A stretch of 64,000 bases of DNA from an uncultured Hungatella sp. (GCA_910588325.1 CAJUPP010000001.1:1-64000), one strand, 5' to 3'; shown: positions 16,871 to 26,076, counted from the stretch's first letter. Made by a program: numbers and translations. The notes: a model not told the origin generated them from the sequence alone.

Positions 16871-17921
16871 AGCGTACACTCCCATGAGAAATCAGTTTTT
16901 CCACCAGCTGTTTCTTGCTGATCCCCCTGGCCTCCCACAGCATGGGATACATACTGATAGCCGTAAAGCCTGGCATAGTGTTGATTTCATTAAATACAAC
17001 CTGGCCTTCTTCTGTTACAAAGAAATCCACTCTTGAAAGGCCATACCCGTCTATGGCTTTAAAAATAGCTACGGCGTTTTGACGGATTTCTTCTGCCGCA
17101 TTCCCGGGAAGTTTGGGCTCTACTACAGTTTTAGATTCTTCATTATAATATTTGGACTCAAAATCATAGAAGTCTGCCGCTGCCAGAATCTCTCCCACTC
17201 CGGAAGCAATGACCTCCTCTTTTCCTCCTCCAAAGACAGCGCATTCTACCTCATGCCCAAAGACAGCGGCTTCCACTAAAATTCTTTTGTCATGTTTGGC
17301 TGCTTCCAGCAGAGCATTTTTCAGTTCTTCCTGGTCTTTCGCCCTGTTTACTCCCACAGAGGAGCCTGCATTGGAAGGTTTTACAAACACAGGGTAAGAA
17401 AGCTTCTCTTCTATCTTCTTTACCGCAAGAGGCATCTCGTTTAACTCCGGACGCATAATCGGTACGTAATCGGCCTGGCGGATTCCCATGGCATCAACGA
17501 TGATCTTTGTGCTCAGTTTATCCATAGCAACTGCAGAGGATAACACGCCGCATCCTACATAAGGAATCTTCGCCAGTTCCAAAAGTCCCTGAACCGTACC
17601 GTCCTCTCCGTAAAGCCCGTGAAGAACCGGGAACACAATGTCTACTTTTATTTCTTCCTGCCGATTATTCTGGTTTATGATTACACATTGTTTCGTAGCG
17701 TCAGGAGACAGGATGGCTTCTGTCTGTCCGTTTTCCCAAGAACCGGAACGAACTTCGTCAATGGATGGAACCAAAAGCCAGTGTCCCTCTTTTGTAATTC
17801 CGATTAACAGAAGCTGATATTTCTCTTTGTCTATCTGTTCAATAATATTAACCGCCGACATACAGGACACGATATGCTCCGACGACTGACCTCCGAAAAG
17901 TACTGCTATTGTCTGTTTCAT
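16860..17921 (-). CDS. ddl: D-alanine--D-alanine ligase
   Basis: 353 aa ATP-grasp enzyme. AVLFGGQSSEH at the N-terminus, FVKPSNAGSSVGV for ATP binding, and FNEINTMPGFT for metal and substrate binding are all intact. It joins two D-alanines for peptidoglycan. AAGGAGAGG precedes the start. The mRNA leader contains the large palindrome at 17941-18020. The gene overlaps murI by 11 bp. Confidence 0.95.
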   Translation of the reverse strand: MKQTIAVLFGGQSSEHIVSCMSAVNIIEQIDKEKYQLLLIGITKEGHWLLVPSIDEVRSGSWENGQTEAILSPDATKQCVIINQNNRQEEIKVDIVFPVLHGLYGEDGTVQGLLELAKIPYVGCGVLSSAVAMDKLSTKIIVDAMGIRQADYVPIMRPELNEMPLAVKKIEEKLSYPVFVKPSNAGSSVGVNRAKDQEELKNALLEAAKHDKRILVEAAVFGHEVECAVFGGGKEEVIASGVGEILAAADFYDFESKYYNEESKTVVEPKLPGNAAEEIRQNAVAIFKAIDGYGLSRVDFFVTEEGQVVFNEINTMPGFTAISMYPMLWEARGISKKQLVEKLISHGSVRYDG

Positions 17922-17940
17922 AGTCCTCTCCTTATATTTA

Positions 17941-18020
17941 GAGCGATCTCGAAAACTCTTTGTACCCAGATTTGTGAGATGATTTTTGTCAGAAGTACTG
18001 GAGAGTTTCCGAGAACGCTC
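17941..18020. repeat. 80-bp imperfect palindrome in the ddl leader
   Basis: 19-bp arms (17941-17959 and 18002-18020) pair with two mismatches around a 42-nt centre that can pair further (CCAG/CTGG, GTAC/GTAC). It lies 20 bp upstream of ddl, inside the predicted transcript. It could be an extragenic palindromic repeat or a leader structure. It has no T-box consensus that I can find. Confidence 0.7.
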
Positions 18021-18056
18021 ATTAAAAAGAAATGTATCTGTTTTTCACATGTGCGT

Positions 18057-18084
18057 GTTTAATTATACCATACCTGGTTACAAT
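18057..18084 (+). promoter_or_regulatory. Sigma-F-type promoter of spoIIR (candidate)
   Basis: GTTTA (18057-18061), a 14-bp gap and GGTTACAAT (18076-18084) resemble the forespore sigma-F pattern (GYATA, about 15, GGNNANAHT). The -10 part is a full match; the -35 has one mismatch. spoIIR is a known sigma-F target in Bacillus, which supports the call. Confidence 0.5.
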
Positions 18085-18089
18085 TACAA
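18062..18089 (-). promoter_or_regulatory. Extended -10 sigma-A promoter of ddl-murI (candidate)
   Basis: The reverse strand has TTGTAA (18084-18089), a 16-bp gap, and TATAAT (18062-18067) preceded by TGG, the extended -10 form. It overlaps the spoIIR promoter almost base for base on the opposite strand. The leader would be about 135 nt and include the palindrome. Confidence 0.5.
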
Positions 18090-18118
18090 TTAGAAATCGA
18101 AAAAAAGGGGGTTGGAAC

Positions 18119-18766
18119 ATGAAATATCAAAAGCAGCTTACTCTGTCCATTACCTGTTTCCTTCTTGCATTTCTATGTTCTATGATATGGCTTAGACAGA
18201 AGGATGAGAACATGGCCGGAAGGATTTCTCCGGATATTCTTCGGTTTCATGTGCTGGCTAACAGCAATACAAGGGAGGACCAGGAATTGAAAATACAGGT
18301 TAAGACGTTTCTTCTGGAGAAATTGTGGAAAACTGAGGCAGACAGTAAGGAGGCCTTTTGTGAGTATATTGCGGAACATCATGAGGAGTTGGAAAATGCT
18401 GCTGAAACTTATATGGAAGGGCTGGGATATGATTATGGGGCGGAGATTCGATTGGCACAGAGTTATTTTCCGGCTAAGGCTTATGGGGATATTGTTCTGC
18501 CGACAGGGGTTTATGATGCGGTGGAGGTACGGCTGGGAGATGGACGAGGGAGAAATTGGTGGTGTGTGTTGTATCCCAGGCTGTGCTTTGTGGATACAAA
18601 GCATGCGGCGTTGCCGGAGGAGTCTAAGGAGTTGTTAAGGGAATTGCTGGGGGATGAGGATTATGAGATGCTTGTAGATGGAAGAGGAGGGAAGTTGAAG
18701 GTTCGGTTTTTGATTCCGGAATTGGCTGGGGATTTTTTGGGGGCATTAGGGAGAGGTGAGACTTAG
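18119..18766 (+). CDS. spoIIR: Stage II sporulation protein R
   Basis: 215 aa. An N-terminal hydrophobic export segment (about residues 8-24) precedes the SpoIIR core: FHVLANSNTREDQELK, the VYDAVEVRLGDGRGRNWWCVLYPRLCF block and a conserved C-terminal region. The protein is made in the forespore, secreted, and triggers processing of pro-sigma-E in the mother cell. The start at 18119 follows AAAGGGGG. The longer open frame upstream has no ribosome binding site. The gene is convergent with the efflux operon. Confidence 0.93.
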   Translation: MKYQKQLTLSITCFLLAFLCSMIWLRQKDENMAGRISPDILRFHVLANSNTREDQELKIQVKTFLLEKLWKTEADSKEAFCEYIAEHHEELENAAETYMEGLGYDYGAEIRLAQSYFPAKAYGDIVLPTGVYDAVEVRLGDGRGRNWWCVLYPRLCFVDTKHAALPEESKELLRELLGDEDYEMLVDGRGGKLKVRFLIPELAGDFLGALGRGET

Positions 18767-18787
18767 GGGGTTTTATGCGGAAGTTAC

Positions 18788-18828
18788 GCTCAGGAAGAGA
18801 GCGTCTCTGGTTTGCTCTCTTCCTGAGC
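18788..18828. repeat. Hairpin after spoIIR; short relative of the 62.7-kb palindrome
   Basis: A perfect 15-bp stem (18788-18802 and 18814-18828) with an 11-nt loop. The outer ends read TACGCTCAGGA on the left and TCCTGAGCTG on the right, the same end motifs as the much longer palindrome at 62651-62879. It could act as a terminator for spoIIR despite a weak T-run. Confidence 0.65.
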
Positions 18829-18872
18829 TGTTGGCGGCCATATCCTAATAAAAACAAACCCAAAGTCTGGAG

Positions 18873-18902
18873 AATTTAGCAGGAGCCACAGGAGGCTAAA
18901 TT
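18873..18902 (-). terminator. Probable terminator of the efflux operon
   Basis: AATTTAGC and GCTAAATT arms (8 bp, plus an inner AGGAG/CTCCT pair) span the last TolC-like stop codon on the reverse strand. A T-rich stretch follows some 20 bp on. The T-run is not directly adjacent, so the call is tentative. Confidence 0.4.
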
Positions 18903-20058
18903 AGTCTAAAGTCATGACACCATTTAATGCCCAATCATAGTTTTCTATGGCCTGCTTTAGACTCAGCACTGCCATGTCATAGGTCATCTTCTGCTGTAAG
19001 TATGCGATCTTGGTCTGCAAGTATTCCAAACGTCCCAGCATCCCCATCTGATATTTCAGATCGTTTCCATTCATGGTGATGGCGGCGCCTTCCAGGGCTG
19101 TCTGAGCGGCCTCATAGGAAGTCTTGCTTTCCAGGACTTTTTGATATAGAGATTCCAGTTCTGTTTTTATCTTTCCCTTTGTTTCCTCAAGGGACCTGAC
19201 TTTTTTCTCGTACAGCCCCTGACTGGCTTCGGAGTCTTGACGCAGAGTCTTAATCTCCTCATTGTTGGCAATTGCCCGTTTTATATCTGTATCAGGATTC
19301 ATCGTATCAATCCGTCCCAGATCCGGAGCGGGAATCGGACCGATTTCTACGGAGGTATCATAAGCGCCTCCAGTCATAATGCTTAAGTTCTGGTGGAGAT
19401 TTGTCAACGTGTTGTTCACAGATTGCTGCTGTTCTCTGGCTGCTACCAAAGATTTTTCGGCATTCTGGACTTGCGTGTCGGTAGCCATTCCCAGATTTCT
19501 CTGGGATATGGTTGACTGGTATGCAGCCTCTGCCAGTTCCACGGCTGTGTTTGTCAGTTCCTGGGAAGCGAAAGCCATATGATAGCCGATCATCAACTGT
19601 TGTATTGCAGGGACCAGCCCCTTTCTGGCCGATTTAAGCGCTTCTCTTTTTTGATAATTAGCTACTTTTATATATGAATTATATTGTTTTAGCACTTGTT
19701 TCTCAAGAGTATTGACAATGGCGGTATTGTACATGGATGTGAATACGTCGCCTTCCTCTTCGGCAAACTTGGCCTCTTTTTCTAAGTTCTTTATCTCGGC
19801 TTTCAGGTCGCTGGCGGAGCGTTCCATTTGTTCCAGGTCGGTGCTGGCATCTATGTACTCCACGGCCTGGCGGTAATTGGGATTGAAATAGATGACCAGA
19901 TTCTCAATCTCATCATACTCTATTTTTCCGTCCTGCAGTCTGGCCCATGTGGTGTCATCCATGTCATCAGGTTTCTCCACAGCAAAGGAAGGATATGCTG
20001 CTGACATAGAAATTATACTGGTTAAGACTATGGCGGCTATCTTTCTTCCTGCTTTCAT
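18901..20058 (-). CDS. TolC-like protein (second copy)
   Basis: 385 aa. A signal peptide (AAYPSFA end) is followed by long heptad-rich helices in two halves, about residues 80-215 and 265-380. The LxxAxxxYxxAxxxLxxA type periodicity seen here (LGMATDTQVQNAEKSLVAAREQ, MLGRLEYLQTKIAYLQQ) is that of outer-membrane efflux (TolC) family repeats. The long loops for beta strands are short or absent, as expected where no outer membrane exists. It starts directly after the stop of the first copy (TAAATG). The role with the RND pump is inferred: an exported coiled-coil adaptor or wall-spanning conduit. Confidence 0.78.
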   Translation of the reverse strand: MKAGRKIAAIVLTSIISMSAAYPSFAVEKPDDMDDTTWARLQDGKIEYDEIENLVIYFNPNYRQAVEYIDASTDLEQMERSASDLKAEIKNLEKEAKFAEEEGDVFTSMYNTAIVNTLEKQVLKQYNSYIKVANYQKREALKSARKGLVPAIQQLMIGYHMAFASQELTNTAVELAEAAYQSTISQRNLGMATDTQVQNAEKSLVAAREQQQSVNNTLTNLHQNLSIMTGGAYDTSVEIGPIPAPDLGRIDTMNPDTDIKRAIANNEEIKTLRQDSEASQGLYEKKVRSLEETKGKIKTELESLYQKVLESKTSYEAAQTALEGAAITMNGNDLKYQMGMLGRLEYLQTKIAYLQQKMTYDMAVLSLKQAIENYDWALNGVMTLD

Positions 20059-21204
20059 TTATCTCACTCCTTTGACGATCCATTCATAGGTTTCCACTGC
20101 CTGCAGCAATGCCAGTTTTTTTATCTCCAGGCCGGTCTGGGCAGTTACCAGAGCATTGTCTGCCTGGCGGTACTCCAGGAGGCTGATGCTTCCCAGGTTG
20201 TATTGGTTGGAGGCAGTGGCCATATTTCTTGTGGCTACATCCAGGTTCAGTATGGCCTCATCGTAGGCTGTCCTGGCCTGCTGTACCGCCTGATAAGCCT
20301 TATCCAAATCCGCCGCAATCTGCTCTTTGTCTGTGTCAACAGTTACCTGATAGGCTTTCCGATAGTCCTGATTGGGAACATGTTCTGCCTTGTTTTTATC
20401 CAGTTTTAACTGATAATCATTGGCCAGGGCGGTTTGGGTATCTCTTGCCAGGTCCATGACAGCTATTCTGTTAAAGTTAAGCTCCGGTATCTCCCGAATC
20501 TCAGGATTTTCGCCTTGCTTCCATCCGGTCATAATAATCAGTTTCTGTCTGGCAGATTCTATCTGGCTTTCCAGTGAAAGAATCTGAGTCTCTCCATTCT
20601 GTAAGTTCTGCTGGGCAGACAGAAGGTCTGCCTGGGTGGCCATGTTTAATGACACACGGGTCTGGGTAGATGCAAGCTGGGCTTCTAAAAGTTCTTTTTC
20701 TTTTTCCGCTGCTATCAGCTGCTGCTTCAATTGAAAGTAGGAATTCATCGTATTCTGGGCCTCTTGCACCAGATGTTTTTCTGTCCTGGCATCTTCCCAT
20801 TTAGCAGAATCCGAATCCTGCATGGTTTCATATTGTGGCAGAACCCGGCGTTCTGCCATTCTGGCACTAAGTTCGCTGCTGATTCTCTCATACTCTGTTG
20901 CAGCATTTGATGCTGCCTGGTACATCTGCTGCACGGCCCCCAGTTGTTCACCAATCAGATCATTCAGCGTTACATCCTGCTCCCTCTGACTGGCAGTGTA
21001 CTGATTGTTCTGGGTTGTTACATTATATTCGTTAATCAGATCAGGGATCTCATTATATTCCAGTACATTATCCCGAAGCCGCTCCCATTCTTCAGCCGTA
21101 CGGGCAAACTCCGGACTGGCTGCGAAACTTATCAAAGGTGCCTGAAGGCTTAATGCTGTGCCTACGCAAAGTGACAAAATTCCTGCTTTCCTTCTTTTCT
21201 TCAT
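20059..21204 (-). CDS. TolC-like protein (first copy)
   Basis: 381 aa. A signal peptide (about residues 1-29, ending SFAAS) precedes two long helical repeats of TolC type (NMATQADLLSAQQNLQNGETQILSLESQIESARQ and QYNLGSISLLEYRQADNALVTAQTGLE). It is a paralogue of the next gene, with the same two-part layout and the same WxxKG-type C-terminal end (ETYEWIVKGVR against ENYDWALNGVM). It lies 24 bp after the RND gene. It is full length and has no premature stop. Confidence 0.78.
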   Translation of the reverse strand: MKKRRKAGILSLCVGTALSLQAPLISFAASPEFARTAEEWERLRDNVLEYNEIPDLINEYNVTTQNNQYTASQREQDVTLNDLIGEQLGAVQQMYQAASNAATEYERISSELSARMAERRVLPQYETMQDSDSAKWEDARTEKHLVQEAQNTMNSYFQLKQQLIAAEKEKELLEAQLASTQTRVSLNMATQADLLSAQQNLQNGETQILSLESQIESARQKLIIMTGWKQGENPEIREIPELNFNRIAVMDLARDTQTALANDYQLKLDKNKAEHVPNQDYRKAYQVTVDTDKEQIAADLDKAYQAVQQARTAYDEAILNLDVATRNMATASNQYNLGSISLLEYRQADNALVTAQTGLEIKKLALLQAVETYEWIVKGVR

Positions 21205-21228
21205 ATTCCTCTCTCCTCATATATGAAC

Positions 21229-24200
21229 TTAATCTACAATCAGCTTCTCCTTCTTTTTATAACTCATAACAGAATAGTAAGCCGGCAACATCAACAGTGC
21301 CAAAATCGTAGAGGCAACCATTCCTCCTACATCTACCAGCGCCAGGCCCTGCATCATCTCTCCCGCATCACCGTAACCCATACACATAGGAATCATTGCC
21401 ACGATGGTCGTCAAGGTCGTCATCATAATCGGGCGGAGGCGGGTCGCGCCGGCTTCGGTTAAAGCAGTATTCATATCCATCTCCTGGCGGTACTGATTCA
21501 CCGTATCCACATATAAAATACCGTTATTTACAACCGTTCCTACCAGCATCAAAAATCCAAGCATAGACGGCATACTGATAGTCACATCTGTCAGAAATAA
21601 AAGCCCAAAGGAACCAATCAGTGAAAACGGAATGGTTGTCATAACCATCAGTGAAAACTTAGGTGACTCAAACTGTGCTGCCATGACCACAAATACCAAA
21701 AATGTTGCTATCAGAACTGCCTGTAACAAGGCTCCCAGCTCTTCTATCATGCTCTCATCCACAGCACTCTGAGCAATACTGATATCCATTGTCATAGACG
21801 GATTCACCACTTCCTCCATGAGAAGGTTTTTCACCCGCTCCACATCTTTTCGGTCACCTGTATTTACCAAATCTGTATAATCGCCTGAGATAGTCACCTG
21901 ATACTGTTTATCCGATCTGGTAATACTTAAAGGACTGTCCTGAAATACCACTTCTGCAATATCGGACAATGCTACAGAAGCCCCTGTGGCCGTTGGAATC
22001 ACGATTCCTTTTACCTGATCCAGAGTTTCATATTCTCCCTCCGGATATTCCACCATAACTTTGATCTCATTGCCGTTTACCTCCAGGGTCGTGGCCTCCG
22101 CTCCGCCCAGCATAGTGTTTATCAGACCCGCTGTCTGAACCGGAGAGAGCCCTTCGGCAGTGGCCTGAATCGGATCAATCTCAATTTTAATTACAGGTGC
22201 TGCATTCTCCAGGGTAGAGTGAACCCTGGTTACCTCTCCTCTGTTCGTAAGCTGCTGCACAATACTGTCCGACGCTTCTTTCAGGCTCTCATACTGAGTA
22301 CTCTCTAAAATCACTCCGAAACCATCCGTAGTCATCATCATAGATCCCATCATACTGCTGGATTCCATGGTGATATCACAATCCGGAATCTGAGCCATCA
22401 AGGGTTTCCACATCCGAATAACCTCTTCCGTAGCCAGTTTACAGTCATCTGACAGGTAAGCAGATAATGTAGCTCCGGAGCCTCCCATGTTTAAGCCTGT
22501 AGAACCATAGGAAAGCATATAAGAATCCACGTTCTCGTCTGCAGTCACCACTGCCTCCACCTTCTTAAGAATCTCATCAATCTCTTCTATCTTAAGGCCG
22601 GGTTTCGTCTCCACCGATACACTAATTGTACCTTCATCGGCCGAAGAAATCAACTCCATTCCAAGCTGAGTAGCCATGGCAATGGATGCCGCAAGCAGAA
22701 GGACTGAGACAAAAATAACCGTCTTTTTCTTTGGCAGAAGTACCTTCATAATATTTCTGTATCCATTTTGAAGGCCTGTAATCATACCGGACAAAGGCGC
22801 ATGCTCCCTCTCCTTTGGCCGATACATGGTGTAGCAGAGGGGTACTATAGTCATAGCCGAAATCAGGGACGCCAGCATACAGAAGACGATGGTGAAGCCA
22901 AGAGGTTTAAACATCTGTCCTGACATACCTGCCAAAAACGCCAGAGGCAAAAATACGACGCAGGTAGTCAGCGTTCCGCCGATAATTGACTGAAGCACTG
23001 TCCCGCTTCCCTTTAATGCCGCATCGGTATATTCTCTGAATCCAACCCCTTTGGTGGATCGGAAGCAGCTCTCCAGTACAACAATCGAGTTGTCAACCAT
23101 CATACCTACTCCAAGTACCAAGCTGCTGAGAGTAATTACATTTAAGGAAAATCCCATGGCACTCATGGAAATCAGTGCCACCAGAATGGAAATCGGAATG
23201 GATGTACCTACAATCAGAGATGCTTTCAAGTCTCCGAAAAACAGGAATATAATCACCATGGAAACCACAACCGCCATAGCCATGGTCTGCACCACGGAAG
23301 ACAGGGAAGATTTTATCATGTCGCTGTTATCATCTACAACAATCATCTCCAGATTCTCATCTGCCGCTTTCAGCCGCTGGACCACCCGCATAGCATCCCG
23401 GGACACTTCCACATCGCTGCTGCTCTGCTGTTTTTTAATCTGTATGGAAATGGTATCTCTGCCGTTGTAGCGTCCAATACCGCTGGCTTCCTCCAAAGCC
23501 GGATAAATGTTGGCTACATCCTCCAGGTAGATAATATTGCCGCCTCCCACCATAATCGGAATAGTCTTCAGGCTTTCCATGGTATCATAACTGACTCCTG
23601 CCGACACGGACAAGGTCTGTTTGCCCACCTGGGTATCGCCTACCGGAAATGTAAAGTCCGCACTTTCTATGGCAGAAGCTATACTGTTCATGCTTAAATG
23701 ATACTGGGACAGCTTTTCCGAGAGCAGTTCAATCCTGATATATTCCTCCTGACCGCCGCTGATATCCACACTGGCAACGGAAGAAAGCGTTTCAAACTCC
23801 GGAACAATGGTGTCGTTTACATAATTATACAGATTATCCTGTGAATCGTTGTTCACCGCAAATGTGATGCTGGCCATATCATTGATGTTCATCTCCATAA
23901 TGACAGGCTCCTGAACATCATCAGGAAGCTGTGCCTGAATGGTGTCCATCTTCTTTTTTAGGTCATCATAAGCATCATTGGTGTCAATTCCGTATTCATA
24001 CTCCAATAGCACAATGGAATAATTCTCGTTGGAAACACTGGTAACTCCCTTGATTCCGCTTAAGGTTCCTGTCTCATCCTCGATGGTCTGACTAACCAAT
24101 TCATCCACATCATCCGGGCTGGCTCCCGGATACATGGTAGATACAATCAACATGGGCATATCCATAGGCGGGATTAATTCCAGTTTGGAAGACAGAACGG

Positions 24201-24282
24201 AAGTAAGGCCGAATACAATCAGACACAGAATTACCATCAGGGTGGTTACCGGCCGTCTGAGGACCGTTTTCGTTAAATTCAT
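21229..24282 (-). CDS. RND family efflux permease (HAE1/AcrB-like)
   Basis: 1017 aa, the size of AcrB. The N-terminal LRRPVTTLMVILCLIVFG is the family signature for TM1, and GMMVDNSIVVLES in TM4 holds the proton-relay Asp (D-N rather than the D-D of AcrB). Two large extracellular loops follow TM1 and TM7, giving the usual 12 membrane segments in two repeats. It should export drugs or lipids by proton exchange together with the fusion protein. It is co-transcribed with tetR, the fusion-protein gene and two TolC-like genes. Substrate unknown. Confidence 0.92.
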   Translation of the reverse strand: MNLTKTVLRRPVTTLMVILCLIVFGLTSVLSSKLELIPPMDMPMLIVSTMYPGASPDDVDELVSQTIEDETGTLSGIKGVTSVSNENYSIVLLEYEYGIDTNDAYDDLKKKMDTIQAQLPDDVQEPVIMEMNINDMASITFAVNNDSQDNLYNYVNDTIVPEFETLSSVASVDISGGQEEYIRIELLSEKLSQYHLSMNSIASAIESADFTFPVGDTQVGKQTLSVSAGVSYDTMESLKTIPIMVGGGNIIYLEDVANIYPALEEASGIGRYNGRDTISIQIKKQQSSSDVEVSRDAMRVVQRLKAADENLEMIVVDDNSDMIKSSLSSVVQTMAMAVVVSMVIIFLFFGDLKASLIVGTSIPISILVALISMSAMGFSLNVITLSSLVLGVGMMVDNSIVVLESCFRSTKGVGFREYTDAALKGSGTVLQSIIGGTLTTCVVFLPLAFLAGMSGQMFKPLGFTIVFCMLASLISAMTIVPLCYTMYRPKEREHAPLSGMITGLQNGYRNIMKVLLPKKKTVIFVSVLLLAASIAMATQLGMELISSADEGTISVSVETKPGLKIEEIDEILKKVEAVVTADENVDSYMLSYGSTGLNMGGSGATLSAYLSDDCKLATEEVIRMWKPLMAQIPDCDITMESSSMMGSMMMTTDGFGVILESTQYESLKEASDSIVQQLTNRGEVTRVHSTLENAAPVIKIEIDPIQATAEGLSPVQTAGLINTMLGGAEATTLEVNGNEIKVMVEYPEGEYETLDQVKGIVIPTATGASVALSDIAEVVFQDSPLSITRSDKQYQVTISGDYTDLVNTGDRKDVERVKNLLMEEVVNPSMTMDISIAQSAVDESMIEELGALLQAVLIATFLVFVVMAAQFESPKFSLMVMTTIPFSLIGSFGLLFLTDVTISMPSMLGFLMLVGTVVNNGILYVDTVNQYRQEMDMNTALTEAGATRLRPIMMTTLTTIVAMIPMCMGYGDAGEMMQGLALVDVGGMVASTILALLMLPAYYSVMSYKKKEKLIVD

Positions 24283-24295
24283 ACGATTCCCTCCC

Positions 24296-25408
24296 CTACT
24301 CTGCAGCTTCTGTCTCTGCGATTTCTGCTGTCTCTACGGTTACTGCGTTTTCTGCCTCATCCTCCAGAACCGCCGGTGCTCCCTCGTACAGCTCCGGACT
24401 CCAGGTAGTAATCACCAGGTCGTCCTTAGACACTCCGGAGATAATTTCCATCTTCTCAGAATCGCTGATGCCTGTTTCCACATCTTTTCTATGTACCATT
24501 CCGTCTTCAAATGTATATACATAAGGATTTCCATTGTCATAATAAACGGAATCCACCAAAACCGTAAGAGCATGGTCTGCCTTATCCGAAGTCACATACA
24601 GCTTTACCGTAGCGCCGTTAACCAGCGCATCCCCATTTTCTACGGAGGCTTTGACTTTAAACAGCCCTGTGGCAGCATCCACCATGGTATTGACCTCCGT
24701 GACTGTTCCAATGTATTCGCTTCCGCTCTTTTCTATACGGATCTGATCTCCCTCTTTAACCTTATCCAAAACAGCCTCTGTGACAGCGAAATTTACTGTC
24801 TTGGTTCCCTCACTGGAAATCACACACAGAGGGCTGCTCTGAGTAGCCATACTGTGGACTTCCATGGTGCTTGATTCGATCTTGCCGGATATGGTAGCGG
24901 TGATACTGCTGAACTCAATCTGATAATCATAAGCCAGCTTTGCAGAGTCGTACTGAATCTGAGCGCTTTTTGCACCGCTTTGCACCTGTTCAAAGGACTG
25001 GGCGGAAATATCTCCGCTGGCATATAAAACCCGCATTCTCTCCAGGTTGGTCTGCGCATCCTTTAACTGCACCTGGGCGGCCTCCAGCTGTAGCCTGGCC
25101 GCATCTACCTGTTTTGTATCAATCTCACACAAAAGCTGTCCCTCTGTGACATAATCTCCATTCTTCACATAAACCGCCGTGATCTCGCCTGCGGCCTTAG
25201 GAATCACATACACCAGATCGGACGGCTCAACCGTGCCTATCAGGCTGCGGAACAATTCGATGTCGGCAACTTCCGGCTTCTCTGCCTTCACAACCGGTGG
25301 AGCGACCACTTCCACCACCTCCTTGGAAGGCCAATATCTGGATACCGCAAATGCTCCTGCGGCAACGACTATTACTGCCCCAACAGCTATTATCACACCT
25401 TTTTTCAT
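24296..25408 (-). CDS. RND membrane-fusion (periplasmic-adaptor-type) protein
   Basis: 370 aa. One N-terminal membrane anchor (about residues 4-26) is followed by the lipoyl halves (VYVKNGDYVTEGQLLCEID and SGKIESSTMEVHSMATQSSPLCVI), a coiled-coil hairpin between them (LQLEAAQVQLKDAQTNLERM), and beta-barrel and proximal domains. It links the RND pump to the outer part. No lipobox, so it is tethered by the helix. It starts 8 bp after tetR. The C-terminus is Ala/Glu-rich. Confidence 0.92.
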   Translation of the reverse strand: MKKGVIIAVGAVIVVAAGAFAVSRYWPSKEVVEVVAPPVVKAEKPEVADIELFRSLIGTVEPSDLVYVIPKAAGEITAVYVKNGDYVTEGQLLCEIDTKQVDAARLQLEAAQVQLKDAQTNLERMRVLYASGDISAQSFEQVQSGAKSAQIQYDSAKLAYDYQIEFSSITATISGKIESSTMEVHSMATQSSPLCVISSEGTKTVNFAVTEAVLDKVKEGDQIRIEKSGSEYIGTVTEVNTMVDAATGLFKVKASVENGDALVNGATVKLYVTSDKADHALTVLVDSVYYDNGNPYVYTFEDGMVHRKDVETGISDSEKMEIISGVSKDDLVITTWSPELYEGAPAVLEDEAENAVTVETAEIAETEAAE

Positions 25409-25416
25409 CGCGTTTT

Positions 25417-26046
25417 CTATTCCTCCATCTGATTTTCTATCAAGGTTTTACATGCCCCATATCGAAGTATATTTATCTTCTTTTGATAATCTTCCTTAAT
25501 TTCCTTCTCAGCCTGAGGATTCTTATAGTAACAGGCAATGCTGGAAAACACCGTAAACAGGGACTGCTCCATCACCATAGCAAAGTATTCCTCCGTCTCC
25601 TCGCGAAAAATCGAATGATCCACCAGGGGATGCAGACGGCTCCTTACCATCTTGGCAGTCTCTTTCTTCGACGGCATCTCCATAACTGTAAATTCCTGAT
25701 ACATCATCAGATTCTGGCGAAAGCGGAACACATCGTTCACCCTGCAGAATTCGATTGCCTTGTCCAGCATGGCTTCCATCATGCCCCAAAAATCCCCCCC
25801 GGATTTTTTCAGATAGTTTTCACAGAAATTAAGCCATTGAGTTTTTGTGTCCTCTAATACAAACGACAAAAGTTCCCGCTTATCTTCAAAGTATGTGTAA
25901 AAACTTCCTCTGGATATTCCGGCTTTCTGGATAATCTTATTGATGGAAACCTTCTCAAAAGGAATCCGGATAAATTCTTCTATGGCAGCTTCATAGATAG
26001 CCTTCTGCTTCTCAGGCGGCAACCGCCAAAAACGTTCACTGGCCAT
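25417..26046 (-). CDS. TetR family repressor of the efflux operon
   Basis: 209 aa. The HTH region (EKVSINKIIQKAGISRGSFYTYFEDKRELL, about residues 28-57) is classic TetR. The C-terminal ligand domain is helical. The start at 26046 is preferred over a longer frame because GGGGAGAGGGG precedes it and the longer frame would read through a palindromic leader. First gene of the five-gene operon. It very likely represses its own promoter through the two TGACAA-type operators at 26173-26209; the inducer is probably a pump substrate. Confidence 0.9.
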   Translation of the reverse strand: MASERFWRLPPEKQKAIYEAAIEEFIRIPFEKVSINKIIQKAGISRGSFYTYFEDKRELLSFVLEDTKTQWLNFCENYLKKSGGDFWGMMEAMLDKAIEFCRVNDVFRFRQNLMMYQEFTVMEMPSKKETAKMVRSRLHPLVDHSIFREETEEYFAMVMEQSLFTVFSSIACYYKNPQAEKEIKEDYQKKINILRYGACKTLIENQMEE

Positions 26047-26076
26047 TTCCCCTCTCCCCCCAATCACTAAAATAAT

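Noticed and set aside
17922..18060. T-box or other riboswitch upstream of ddl
   Set aside because: No T-box GGTGG-type consensus or terminator/antiterminator pair is found, only the palindrome.
18901..21204. The two TolC-like genes as one gene split by a stop
   Set aside because: Each has its own signal peptide, full two-repeat length and ribosome binding site, so they are tandem paralogues.
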